Assembly: GCA_937892705.1 (NCBI GenBank)
Contig: CALBGR010000017.1
Span: 1 to 64,000, forward strand
DNA length: 64,000 nucleotides
Reading direction: 5' to 3'
Source of the DNA: an uncultured Candidatus Saccharibacteria bacterium
GTDB lineage: Bacteria > Patescibacteriota > Saccharimonadia > Saccharimonadales > UBA4665
A program made the translations under genes and the position numbers. This document shows, piece after piece, positions 35,448-43,839 of this stretch. The number at the start of each line of letters is the position of its first letter. The first letter of the stretch is position 1. Under the pieces are notes generated by a model. The model had not been told where the DNA came from. It saw nothing but the letters and a program-made list of their open reading frames with translations, and made no database searches.

Positions 35448-35849
35448 TTATGCTTCAGCGGTCTCAGCAGTTTGCTCTTCCGCTGGCGCTTCAGCCGCCT
35501 CTGCTGGTGCTGCTTCTTCAGCAGGCTGTTCTTCTTTTGGTTGATTCTTGCGTAGTTTTTCAGGATTTTTTACTGCACGCTTCTTCTGTGTAGGTTTTTT
35601 ATACCAAGCTGGCAACGCAACACCTTCAGCTTCCAAAATACGCGCTGCACGATCAGAAGGATGAGCGCCGTTTTTTAGGTAAAACTCTGCCTTATCTTTC
35701 GCAATAGAAGCTGTCTTACTGTGCGGATCATAACTGCCCAAGAATGCCACTACCTTGCCACTTGTAGGCGTAAGGCGTGAATCTTGAACTACCATACGAA
35801 ACATTGCATGGCCTTTACGACCGGTTCGTTGCATACGAATAGCTAACAT
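35448..35849 (-). CDS. rpsP: Ribosomal protein bS16 with long acidic tail
   Basis: The first 80 residues are bS16 (MLAIRMQRTGRKGHAMFRMVVQDSRLTPTSGKVVAFLGSYDPHSK; FYLKNGAHPSDRAARILEAEGV). About 45 further residues, first Lys-rich then Ala/Glu/Pro-rich (EEQPAEEAAPAEAAEAPAEE), extend it well beyond the usual 80-90. Same operon region as the KH gene 89 nt downstream. Shine-Dalgarno is weak. Confidence 0.95.
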   Translation of the reverse strand: MLAIRMQRTGRKGHAMFRMVVQDSRLTPTSGKVVAFLGSYDPHSKTASIAKDKAEFYLKNGAHPSDRAARILEAEGVALPAWYKKPTQKKRAVKNPEKLRKNQPKEEQPAEEAAPAEAAEAPAEEQTAETAEA

Positions 35850-35935
35850 GTTTACTTAAAACTCACTTTCGATTAGATCTTATTTAATACGGATTCTTCT
35901 TAATTTTACAGATAAGCTCCTCTGTTGTCAAATAT

Positions 35936-36646
35936 TTATCTCGATTCGTCTTGTTTGTATTTTTTGAGCGCGGCTTCAGCAGCTTTTTGCTGACCAGCTT
36001 GTTTGCTCGGACCGCTACCCTCGCCAACAAGCACATCATTTACAAATACACCTACCCGGAACGTTTTTTCATGGTCAGGCCCTTCTTCACCTAACACCTT
36101 ATATACCGGGGTAAATCCTTCTTTACTCTGCACCACTTCTTGCAGGTGTGACTTGGGATCCATCCATGATCCTGTCTTTAGAATCTCTTCCAGTGTAACT
36201 AGTACGCTTTTTTCAATAAACTGTTTAGCAGCCTCATACCCTTGATCAAGATACAAAGCCCCTACTACCGCCTCGTAACTATTGGCTAAAATCTGCGCCC
36301 GTGCACGAGCAGTCCCGTGTTTCTCACCCCGACTTAAGCGTAGTAGCGGATCAAATCCAAATTTTGCCGCCGCCGCACTAATACTTTCAGTCCGCACCAA
36401 AGCACTTCGCCAGTTCGTTAATACACCTTCTGGCTCGTTGTAGTGCTTATATAGATGCTCTGTTACAACGAGCTCTAGCACTGCGTCACCCAAAAACTCT
36501 AAACGCTCATTATGCTCTTTGGCGCTCTTTTTATGTTCGTTTAAATACGAACGGTGGGTAAATGCTGTTGCTAATAGATTAATATCGTTAAATGTTACAC
36601 CTAGTTTTTCTTTTGCAAATTGCTGATATTTACTGAAATCTTGCAT
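35936..36646 (-). CDS. rnc: Ribonuclease III
   Basis: A 236-residue RNase III of normal length. The endonuclease domain carries the signature HNERLEFLGDAVLELVVTEHLY and later ANSYEAVVGALYLDQGYEAAKQFIEK with the second catalytic acid; the C-terminal dsRNA-binding domain reads DPKSHLQEVVQSKEGFTPVYKVLGEEGPDHEKTF...GSGPSKQAGQQKAAEAAL. Roles are rRNA and dsRNA processing. The ATG follows GAGAG. Confidence 0.96.
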   Translation of the reverse strand: MQDFSKYQQFAKEKLGVTFNDINLLATAFTHRSYLNEHKKSAKEHNERLEFLGDAVLELVVTEHLYKHYNEPEGVLTNWRSALVRTESISAAAAKFGFDPLLRLSRGEKHGTARARAQILANSYEAVVGALYLDQGYEAAKQFIEKSVLVTLEEILKTGSWMDPKSHLQEVVQSKEGFTPVYKVLGEEGPDHEKTFRVGVFVNDVLVGEGSGPSKQAGQQKAAEAALKKYKQDESR

Positions 36647-36661
36647 ACTACTCTCAAAAGT

Positions 36662-37162
36662 TTATAGCCCTGCTTTCCGTATTTTTTTCATACCTAACAG
36701 TATTAGTTTACCAATATCCTCATAAGCTATTTTATCGACAGCTTCAGCCGCATCAAACCATTTTATGTCAGTCAGCCAATCCTCCGGGGCAAGCTTATCA
36801 GTATTACCCAAACCCTGCACAAGATAAATATGCATCGTCATTAATACCAGCGTATGCGTGCGGCGATAACGGAAATTCACTTTGCCCAGCCAGTTCATAA
36901 CCTTCATTTCCTGAAGACCAGTCTCTTCCCGAATCTCCCGCTCAGCAGTCTGGCGCGGTTCCTCACCTTCTTCAACATGACCCTTTGGAACTGTCCAGCG
37001 GTTTTTCGCATCCTGTATCAGTAAAATCTCCAGGCGATTTGTCCGAGGATTGCGTCGAAATACAATACCACCAGACGTAGTCTCTTTCACTACCTCTTCA
37101 ATAGGCGAGCGCCGCCTTGGCAAAAATTTTTTAAAACTCTGAATTGGCTTTGGCCGTTTCAT
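36662..37162 (-). CDS. NUDIX hydrolase
   Basis: A 166-residue single-domain NUDIX protein with an intact box: GHVEEGEEPRQTAEREIREETGL, preceded by SGGIVFRRNPRTNRLEILLIQDAKNRWTVPK and followed by YLVQGLGNTDKLAPEDWLTDIKWF. It should hydrolyse a nucleoside diphosphate linked compound, possibly diadenosine polyphosphate or oxidised dNTP. It starts 7 nt after nusB ends and is followed by rnc after 15 nt, so all three are likely cotranscribed. Confidence 0.9.
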   Translation of the reverse strand: MKRPKPIQSFKKFLPRRRSPIEEVVKETTSGGIVFRRNPRTNRLEILLIQDAKNRWTVPKGHVEEGEEPRQTAEREIREETGLQEMKVMNWLGKVNFRYRRTHTLVLMTMHIYLVQGLGNTDKLAPEDWLTDIKWFDAAEAVDKIAYEDIGKLILLGMKKIRKAGL

Positions 37163-37169
37163 AGGCGTT

Positions 37170-37655
37170 TTACGCCTCCTTTGTGGTTATAGGTTCAGAC
37201 GTTTGGCCTGAATCTTTGTCTTCTGTAATGTTGTATAGCTGGCGATACGCTGTGCCGAGTACACCGTTTACAAACTTTGATGAATTATCTCCGCCAAATG
37301 CCTTCGCAAGCTCTACCGCTTCGTTAATAATCACCTTTGGTGGTGTTTCCGGCTCGTACTTCAATTCGTACAAACCCATGCGAAGCACTACACGATCCAT
37401 ACGAGAAATCTGATCAATAGGCCATTCAGGCGCAATTGGCTGCAATATCTCATCCAGCTCTTTTAAGTGCTTAACAACACCTTTCACTAAACGTTCAACA
37501 AATGGCGTATCCTCAACAGTATCCCTATAACGGCCCAAGTTTCGTTCCAGTACCTCCTCTAGATCGAAACTGCTATCATCCGCACTCAACCGAAAATCAT
37601 GCTCATATAGCGTTTGTAATGCGATAATGCGGCCAAGATGTCGATTCGATGCCAT
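37170..37655 (-). CDS. nusB: Transcription antitermination factor NusB
   Basis: The 161-residue helical protein matches NusB: ASNRHLGRIIALQTLYEHDF at the start, IAPEWPIDQISRMDRVVLRMGLYELKYEPETPPKVIINEAVELAKAFGGDNSSKFVNGVLGT at the end. NusB binds boxA RNA with NusE (S10) in rRNA antitermination. A short Glu/Thr tail follows. First gene of the nusB-NUDIX-rnc group. Confidence 0.94.
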   Translation of the reverse strand: MASNRHLGRIIALQTLYEHDFRLSADDSSFDLEEVLERNLGRYRDTVEDTPFVERLVKGVVKHLKELDEILQPIAPEWPIDQISRMDRVVLRMGLYELKYEPETPPKVIINEAVELAKAFGGDNSSKFVNGVLGTAYRQLYNITEDKDSGQTSEPITTKEA

Positions 37656-37697
37656 ATTGTTAAATCAATCCCGTTTAGTAACAGCTATAATTATAGC

Positions 37698-37856
37698 TTA
37701 CTTTGCCTGAGCTGTTTGCTTTTTTACACTCTCTTTACGAGTTGTGTACGCCTTTACCGGTGACTTTGCGTTTACAGCACGAGCCAGCTTTAGCACCAAA
37801 TGACTACGGCGCATACCGGTTCGTCGCGGACTCGTTCGTTTCTTTGGTTTACCCAA
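37698..37856 (-). CDS. rpmF: Ribosomal protein bL32 (TTG start)
   Basis: With the TTG at 37856 as start the protein has 52 residues, (M)GKPKKRTSPRRTGMRRSHLVLKL...SPVKAYTTRKE, typical of bL32. AAGGAG lies 6 nt before this TTG; the longer ORF with a hydrophobic start (MLYQRFFAIILH) has no support. No zinc-binding Cys pairs, as in many bL32 forms. Confidence 0.9.
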   Translation of the reverse strand: MGKPKKRTSPRRTGMRRSHLVLKLARAVNAKSPVKAYTTRKESVKKQTAQAK

Positions 37857-38006
37857 AATTAACTCCTTATATTTGTTTATAGTTATTAGTAAGTTGTGTA
37901 GTATTATAGCAAAAAACCGTTGATATAACAAGTAAACAACTCCTATTACTCGGTATCCTTCAGCCTCAGACCATCGAGGATTATTTTCTCTATCCTTATT
38001 TAAATA

Positions 38007-38035
38007 TTGACATTTTTTTATTGATATGGTAAAAT
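38007..38035 (+). promoter_or_regulatory. Consensus-like sigma-70 promoter
   Basis: TTGACA (38007-38012), 17-nt spacer, TAAAAT (38030-38035). It drives the small membrane protein gene at 38072 with a leader of about 30 nt. Confidence 0.8.
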
Positions 38036-38071
38036 GTAGTAACCTGAGTAAATTAAGGATTTTTTAAGATT

Positions 38072-38488
38072 ATGGACTATAATAAGCCGACTTATCGGCA
38101 CCACCAACCACAGCTTACTGTCATCGAAGGTGGAAATGAACCAAAAGACCCTCGCTTACTTGCTGACATAATCCCTCATGCTGTAAAGCGCAAAACGGCA
38201 GTAATACTCGGTAGCCTCGGCCTACTTGCAGGTGGAGCTGCAATTGCTCAGCAAGGTCTACCCGAAAAAGTCGTATCCTGTACACAAGAAACACAGCTAC
38301 TAGGAGCAAGTCCAACAAAATCTCATGCGCTTGTAGAACAGCTGCCAGGCATTGATGGCAACACATGGGAACACATCGCTGCAGTACCGGTTACGACTCC
38401 AAATGGCGAAGTACTCCCGTTTGGCAGTTTTGGTCCACAAGGCCCTCCTGAAGGATCACATATCCCAATAAATTGCTGGCCGAATTAA
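38072..38488 (+). CDS. Hypothetical membrane-anchored protein
   Basis: Not recognised. The 138-residue protein has a polar N-terminus (HHQPQLTVIEGGNEPKDPRL), one membrane helix (residues about 42-60, AVILGSLGLLAGGAAIAQQ) and a short exported part with two Cys and many Pro/Gly. Reality is supported by a consensus promoter and a strong terminator just after the stop. Its stop overlaps the leuS stop (shared TTAA). Confidence 0.72.
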   Translation: MDYNKPTYRHHQPQLTVIEGGNEPKDPRLLADIIPHAVKRKTAVILGSLGLLAGGAAIAQQGLPEKVVSCTQETQLLGASPTKSHALVEQLPGIDGNTWEHIAAVPVTTPNGEVLPFGSFGPQGPPEGSHIPINCWPN

Positions 38489-40923
38489 ATAACAAAATTG
38501 ATTAGTTTCTGAGGTACGTAAATTGTTTTACGTACCTCTTTTTGTTGTAGGTATTCTTGTACTTTCGGATTCGCTTTCGCAGCCGCTTTAACAGTATCTT
38601 GGTCAGCATCAGCCGAAACAGTAATATTAGCCCGTACTTTACCATTTACCTGCACAACGATATTCATCGTATCAGCAACCAGATATGATTCATCGTATAC
38701 CGGCCAATTATTTACATGCACAGACCCTTTATGACCAAGTTGCTCCCATAGCTCTTCAGCAATATGTGGCGCAAACGGCGCGAGCAGCTGTGTCAGTGAA
38801 GACAGTGCAAAGTGCCATGACCCGCCAGCCGTAAACCCTTCAGCTGCTTTGACTTTATACAGCTCATTAACACCTTCCATCAGTGCAGCCACCGCAGTAT
38901 TAAAGCTCAAATGCTCTAGGTCATCAGAAACTTTCTTAATCATACTGTGTGCGGTACGCATGATGGTACCTGAAGTAGCTTTAAGGTCTTTTTCTGCCTC
39001 CAAAAATTCTTGTGTAAGCGTCCATACCCGCTGCAAGAAACGATAGGTGCCAGGCACACCATTGGTATTCCAGTTTGTCGACTGATCATACGGTGCGATA
39101 AACATCTCAAACAAACGCAGCGCATCAGCCCCATAACCTTGCTCGATCAGCTCATCTGGATTGACGACATTGCCCTTGCTCTTGCTCATCTTGGTACCAT
39201 CAGCGGCTAAAATATAGCCATTGTACACTAGGCGTTTTACCGGCTCTTTGCGAGTTTTTTCAATCCAGCCCTGATCAGCAAAAAAATGCATCCAAAAACG
39301 ACTATAAAGCAAGTGACTTACTGCATGGTCGCCACCACAGTAGTAATCAATCGGTAACCAGTAATTTGCCTTCTCTGGACTCCACGCCTGTTCATTATTG
39401 TTTGGATCAGTGTAGCGCAAGAAATACCAACTACTGCAAGCGTATCCGTCCATGGTATCGGTTTCGCGCTTTGCAGGACCGCCACACTTCGGACAAGTGG
39501 TATTAACCCATGACTCTACGCGCTCCAGCACACTTCTACCGTCATCACCAGGCAGATAGCTTTCAACTTCTGGTAGTTCAACCGGCAAGTCTTCTTTTGG
39601 TACTGCTACTGGTCCATCAACTGGGCAGTGAATAATTGGAATTGGTGCACCCCAATAGCGCTGGCGGCTAATCAGCCAGTCACGCATTTTGTAATTCACT
39701 GTCTCTTTGCCGATACCCCTGTTCTCCAGCGCTTCAACGATCTTGTTGCGAGCTTCCTGACTTGGCAAACCGTTAAACTCGCCAGAATTAATCATAATGC
39801 CCTCATCAGGCGTGCATGCCTCGTCCGGCGCGTCGTTCTGTACTACCCGCACAATCGGCAAATCAAACTTTTTCGCAAATTCATAATCACGCTCGTCATG
39901 CGCCGGCACCGCCATAATGGCGCCGGTACCATAACCCGGCAATACATAGTCTGCAATCCAGACAGGTATTTCTTTGCCAGTAAACGGATTGATCACATAT
40001 GCACCGGTAAATACACCGGTCTTATGACGCGTTTCACTCATACGGTCAACTTCAGATTTTTTCTGTGTTTCGCGAATGTATGTTTCTACTGCTGACTTTT
40101 GTTCGTCTGTAGTAATTTTCTGTACCAATTCATGCTCAGGAGCAAGCACCATAAATGTTGCGCCAAACACCGTATCCGGCCGAGTGGTAAATACTTCGAT
40201 CTTATCTTCGCTCCCAGCTACCTCAAAAAATATTGACGCGCCAATACTTTTGCCGATCCAATTGCGCTGCATAGCTTTGATTTTTTCCGGCCACTCCAGA
40301 TCATCAATGCCTTTGAGCAACTCCTCGGCATATGCAGTGATTTTGAAAAACCACTGCTTCATTGATTTCTTTTCTACTTCATTACCACAGCGCCAGCACC
40401 TGCCAGCCTCGACCTGTTCATTAGCGAGTACTGTTTTATCAACCGGACACCACCACTGCAAACTCTCCTTCTGATACGCCAAACCGTGCTCAAATAGCTG
40501 GGTAAAAATCCACTGTGTCCACTTGTAGTACTTCGGATCAGTGGTATTAATTTCACGCGACCAGTCGTAACTCATACCAAGCCGCTTCAACTGACTCTTA
40601 AAATTGGCAATATTTGCCTTGGTACTCTCCTGCGGTGACACACCGGTTTTAATAGCATAGTTTTCAGCTGGCAAACCAAACGTATCCCATCCCATGGTAT
40701 GCATGACGTTATAGCCTTTTTGCCGCAAATACTGGCTAATCACGTCACTAATAGTGTAGTTGCGCATGTGTCCCACGTGCATTGCAGCACCACTTGGGTA
40801 TGGGAACATGTCAATAACATATTTTTTTGGCTTGTCAGAGTTCTCGGTGACATGAAAAACCTGGCTTTCTTCCCAAATTTTTTGCCACTTTGGTTCTATC
40901 TCTTTTGGATTGTATCGTCGCAT
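38485..40923 (-). CDS. leuS: Leucyl-tRNA synthetase
   Basis: The 812-residue class I synthetase has HIGH (PYPSGAAMHVGHMRNY), KMSKS (GTKMSKSKGNVVNP), the editing domain (FTTRPDTVFGATFMVLAPEH; GTGAIMAVPAHDERDYEFA) and two Cys-containing zinc-type modules (WCPVDKTVLA...CWRCG; TTCPKCGGPA). Thus, unlike Tgt and LigA, it keeps its metal-site cysteines. The C-terminal anticodon-binding and KTIYVPQKLINFVI end is normal. TGT-TATAAT lies 8 nt before the ATG, so this essential mRNA seems leaderless. Confidence 0.97.
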   Translation of the reverse strand: MRRYNPKEIEPKWQKIWEESQVFHVTENSDKPKKYVIDMFPYPSGAAMHVGHMRNYTISDVISQYLRQKGYNVMHTMGWDTFGLPAENYAIKTGVSPQESTKANIANFKSQLKRLGMSYDWSREINTTDPKYYKWTQWIFTQLFEHGLAYQKESLQWWCPVDKTVLANEQVEAGRCWRCGNEVEKKSMKQWFFKITAYAEELLKGIDDLEWPEKIKAMQRNWIGKSIGASIFFEVAGSEDKIEVFTTRPDTVFGATFMVLAPEHELVQKITTDEQKSAVETYIRETQKKSEVDRMSETRHKTGVFTGAYVINPFTGKEIPVWIADYVLPGYGTGAIMAVPAHDERDYEFAKKFDLPIVRVVQNDAPDEACTPDEGIMINSGEFNGLPSQEARNKIVEALENRGIGKETVNYKMRDWLISRQRYWGAPIPIIHCPVDGPVAVPKEDLPVELPEVESYLPGDDGRSVLERVESWVNTTCPKCGGPAKRETDTMDGYACSSWYFLRYTDPNNNEQAWSPEKANYWLPIDYYCGGDHAVSHLLYSRFWMHFFADQGWIEKTRKEPVKRLVYNGYILAADGTKMSKSKGNVVNPDELIEQGYGADALRLFEMFIAPYDQSTNWNTNGVPGTYRFLQRVWTLTQEFLEAEKDLKATSGTIMRTAHSMIKKVSDDLEHLSFNTAVAALMEGVNELYKVKAAEGFTAGGSWHFALSSLTQLLAPFAPHIAEELWEQLGHKGSVHVNNWPVYDESYLVADTMNIVVQVNGKVRANITVSADADQDTVKAAAKANPKVQEYLQQKEVRKTIYVPQKLINFVI
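38511..38543 (+). terminator. Intrinsic terminator embedded in the leuS coding sequence
   Basis: GAGGTACGTAAA (38511-38522) pairs perfectly with TTTACGTACCTC (38527-38538) over a TTGT loop and is followed by TTTTTG. It ends the plus-strand gene 22 nt after its stop while encoding the last residues of LeuS (EVRKTIYVPQ) on the other strand. Confidence 0.88.
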
Positions 40924-40964
40924 TGCACCCTATTATAACAGAGGTTATTGGGGGCGAAAATTAC

Positions 40965-41633
40965 TTAAGCTAAATTACTGTATGAAAAGAAAAAATATTC
41001 TTTACTGTCTTTAATTTTTTGCATGAGCTCCTGGGTACCCGGCAAAAAATCAAGCTTACCTACATCATCTCGCCAGCTATATTTATATTGGTCTGTTTCT
41101 TGAGGAAGATCTAGCGTTTCAATAGTTACTACATACACCTGACCAACTACATGTGTAAGTAGTGTACGCGACATCTCATCATGCAGCATAACCTCTGCTG
41201 TACCGCAACGAACAGCTGACGCTGCAATACCAAACTTTTTCTGTAGCTCACGGCGAACATGCTGTTCTATTGATTCACCAAGCCGCTGCTTGCCGCTTGG
41301 CAGCATATATTTACCAATAAACGGCTGTGTTTTTCGCTGCGCGACGAGCCAGCGACCTTTAGCGTCTCTAATCGCCAAAATACAAATGTGTTTCGGCTGC
41401 AAATATTGCTTGCTGTCTGTGCTGAGATTATCAACATACGTAAGTCCGCGTGGAGTAAGCGTATATCCCTGATCTGTTTTTGCGACAAAATCTTGTTTTA
41501 TCAGCTGCTTGAGATGGTACATGAAAATATTACTTTCCATACCATCAGGCTTTAAGTCTTTAAACCGCAAACACTCGACCTGCATAAGCCGGTCAATAAT
41601 TCTACGCTGGATATGATGCTCTATCACATGCAT
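40965..41633 (-). CDS. Winged-helix / degenerate NUDIX protein (probable regulator)
   Basis: The first 80 residues form a winged helix (IEHHIQRRIIDRLMQ...FMYHLKQLIKQDFVAKTDQGYTLTPRGLTYVDNL). Residues about 82-205 are a NUDIX fold (ICILAIRDAKGRWLVAQRK; GKYMLPSGKQRLGESI). In the NUDIX box the catalytic EE pair is replaced by KK (RELQKKFGI), so hydrolysis is unlikely and ligand sensing is inferred. It lies 15 nt after the P-loop/CYTH gene and is probably cotranscribed. TACACT directly abuts the ATG; a GTG 6 nt farther may be the real leaderless start. Confidence 0.78.
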   Translation of the reverse strand: MHVIEHHIQRRIIDRLMQVECLRFKDLKPDGMESNIFMYHLKQLIKQDFVAKTDQGYTLTPRGLTYVDNLSTDSKQYLQPKHICILAIRDAKGRWLVAQRKTQPFIGKYMLPSGKQRLGESIEQHVRRELQKKFGIAASAVRCGTAEVMLHDEMSRTLLTHVVGQVYVVTIETLDLPQETDQYKYSWRDDVGKLDFLPGTQELMQKIKDSKEYFFFSYSNLA

Positions 41634-41648
41634 AGTGTACCGTAAAGT

Positions 41649-42809
41649 CTATACTCTATGCACAAACACTCTCGCACTGAGCGATACATGTTTGCGCACC
41701 CCTTCGTACAGCATACTCAATTCCTCGGCTTCTGTCGCTGTTTCGACATCTGTCTCAAAGTGCCACTCAGATAAATTCGGCTGACTATATTTGTCTGCAC
41801 ACCATAAGCGCCGCCGTCCATCCGACTCAACTGCCGCATCTAGAAACATAACACGGGTTTTACGCAGCTCATTACCGATTTGCGGCAACTGTCGCAACAA
41901 CGCATACTCCTCGGCAGTAATGCGCCTTTGTATTTCAGTACGCACTACACCGTCACCATGTTTAGCAGTAAAATAAAACTGCGGTAGTGGGGTATTGAGA
42001 TGTACGCGCAGCCGAAACTCCTGGCCATCCAGCACATGATACGACTGAGTAATTTCGTGCTGGTACAAAACATCAGCCTTAGTAATAATATCTGCCGCAT
42101 ACACTGACGGCACTGCCTGCTTTATCTCGCCTTCTAGTTCCGGCTGCAGAATACTTCGCGCAACCCGTCGCATCTTTTCGGTAAATTCACCACCCCAAGC
42201 AACATGCAGTTCAGGATGCGCAGCAACTGACCTAAGGTTCGCTTGACACGTCGCCCGCGCCTGCGCCCCATCCTCATAACGACCCGTATTAGTACTCTTT
42301 AATGACTCATACTTCTCTGGACTTTCCTGGGCTACGCTTGGCAGATACTGCACACTATCTACGTATTTATAAATTGGCGGCACATCCTCACCAAGCGTGG
42401 ACAAAATCGCCTTATACTCATCTTTAGTAATATACGCTCCAATATCAGCGCGATCTATCACAATGACCGTATTTGTTCCTTCATGCGTTGCTTGTTTTTC
42501 AGTGATCGCAGTAATAATATCTTTCAATATCGATGTTTGAACACGAAGAAAAGTCGACCGATCATGCTGTGCCAGCTCAGGAATAGAAGTACCTGCTTTT
42601 CGCAGCTCCTTGTGGTACACATCAACAACTTCTGGAATCGCCACAACCGACCGACCAGTTGCAGCTGCCTGCTGCTGAATTGCTTGTAATAAAGTACTTT
42701 TACCACCACATGGCCCGCCTTCTATAGCTACTACTGTCGGCTGCGGTTGTAATAACTGTTCAAGCAGCGCTCGTTGTTTTTGCTGTTCATGGGACAATAT
42801 CTCGCTCAT
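41649..42809 (-). CDS. P-loop kinase (AAA_28-like) fused to a CYTH domain
   Basis: A 386-residue two-domain protein. Residues 25-230 form a P-loop NTPase of the AAA_28 group with Walker A GGPCGGKST (31-39) and a Walker-B-like VIVIDRADIGAY. Residues about 235-386 look like a CYTH triphosphate-tunnel domain: a basic/acidic alternation (EFRLRVHL, YFTAKHG, RTEIQRRIT, KTRVMF, EWHFETDVET). Similar kinase-CYTH fusions are known in plants (TTM1/TTM2) and other organisms; CYTH proteins bind triphosphates with metal ions. Function of this one unknown. It is divergent from ddl; a weak TATTTT stands 6 nt before the ATG. Confidence 0.75.
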   Translation of the reverse strand: MSEILSHEQQKQRALLEQLLQPQPTVVAIEGGPCGGKSTLLQAIQQQAAATGRSVVAIPEVVDVYHKELRKAGTSIPELAQHDRSTFLRVQTSILKDIITAITEKQATHEGTNTVIVIDRADIGAYITKDEYKAILSTLGEDVPPIYKYVDSVQYLPSVAQESPEKYESLKSTNTGRYEDGAQARATCQANLRSVAAHPELHVAWGGEFTEKMRRVARSILQPELEGEIKQAVPSVYAADIITKADVLYQHEITQSYHVLDGQEFRLRVHLNTPLPQFYFTAKHGDGVVRTEIQRRITAEEYALLRQLPQIGNELRKTRVMFLDAAVESDGRRRLWCADKYSQPNLSEWHFETDVETATEAEELSMLYEGVRKHVSLSARVFVHRV

Positions 42810-42927
42810 ACGTTAAAAATACGAATAAATACGTCAAAAAACAGTGCAACAAATTTGCGTCAAAAAAATTTGACCTTAAGATAATGAATATCAAGTTAAC
42901 GTAATTGTTGTTATACTAGACTGTGTT

Positions 42928-43839
42928 ATGAACTCTGTATTAGTCCTATACGGCGGCATTTCTGATGAACGTGAAGTATCCATGCAATCCGGTCAAGCAG
43001 TTATAAACGCGCTGCGCACTTGTGGTTATGATGTAGCCTCTTACGATCCCGCAACAGGAATGGACGGTTTGCAAAAAGCTATCAAGTCTGCCGACGTTGT
43101 CTTTCCTGCACTGCACGGCAAAGGCGGAGAAGATGGTGAGATACAAGAATTGCTTGAAAAACTTGGCAAGCCGTTTGTTGGACCAGGCTCACAGGCCTCG
43201 AAACTCTGCTTTGACAAATGGGAATATAAGCAACATCTTTTAGCTCACAATTATCCGTGTCCAAAAGGCGCGTTAGTAGACAAAAGCCAAATATGGGAGC
43301 ATGAATTAACCAAACAAGCCTTTGTCCTAAAACCAGCCACTGGCGGCTCAAGTATTGATACATTTATCGTACGCGATCCTTCAACAATTGATAAAGAAGC
43401 CATAGAAAAGACACTTGACCGCTATGGACATATGCTCCTGGAAGAACTCATAAGCGGCACCGAAACAACGGTAGCTGTTTTAGGCGATAAAGCCCTGCCA
43501 ATGATAGAAATTGTCCCTCCATCAAATCAGGAGTTCGACTACGAAAACAAGTACAATGGTAAAACCCAAGAACTATGTCCACCTTTGCATATTTCGGCTG
43601 ATTTACAAAAGCAAGCGCAAGAGCTCGCTGTTTCTGTTCACCGATCAACAGGTTGTGTTGGCATGTCACGAACCGACATCATAATAACCCCATCGGGTCA
43701 TCTATACATACTCGAAACAAATACAATTCCCGGCTTAACAGATCAAAGCTTGCTGCCAAAAGCCGCACTAGCAGCAGGCATTGATATGCCGAAGCTCGTA
43801 AAAATGCTTGTTGAAGACGCAATTAAGCGGGCAGCGTAA
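42928..43839 (+). CDS. ddl: D-alanine--D-alanine ligase
   Basis: The 303-residue ATP-grasp enzyme shows VLYGGISDEREVSMQSGQAV, VFPALHGKGGEDGEIQELLEKLGKPFVGPGSQASKLCFDK, FVLKPATGGSS and the C-terminal metal site GCVGMSRTDIIITPSGHLYILETNTIPGLTDQSLLPKAA. It makes the D-Ala-D-Ala dipeptide used by MurF, whose gene converges on it with a 17-nt overlap. TGT-TATACT lies 10 nt before the ATG (leaderless). Confidence 0.96.
   Translation: MNSVLVLYGGISDEREVSMQSGQAVINALRTCGYDVASYDPATGMDGLQKAIKSADVVFPALHGKGGEDGEIQELLEKLGKPFVGPGSQASKLCFDKWEYKQHLLAHNYPCPKGALVDKSQIWEHELTKQAFVLKPATGGSSIDTFIVRDPSTIDKEAIEKTLDRYGHMLLEELISGTETTVAVLGDKALPMIEIVPPSNQEFDYENKYNGKTQELCPPLHISADLQKQAQELAVSVHRSTGCVGMSRTDIIITPSGHLYILETNTIPGLTDQSLLPKAALAAGIDMPKLVKMLVEDAIKRAA

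Noticed and set aside
37857..37931. N-terminal hydrophobic extension of bL32
   Set aside because: The Shine-Dalgarno AAGGAG lies inside it, 6 nt before a TTG that gives the standard bL32 start.
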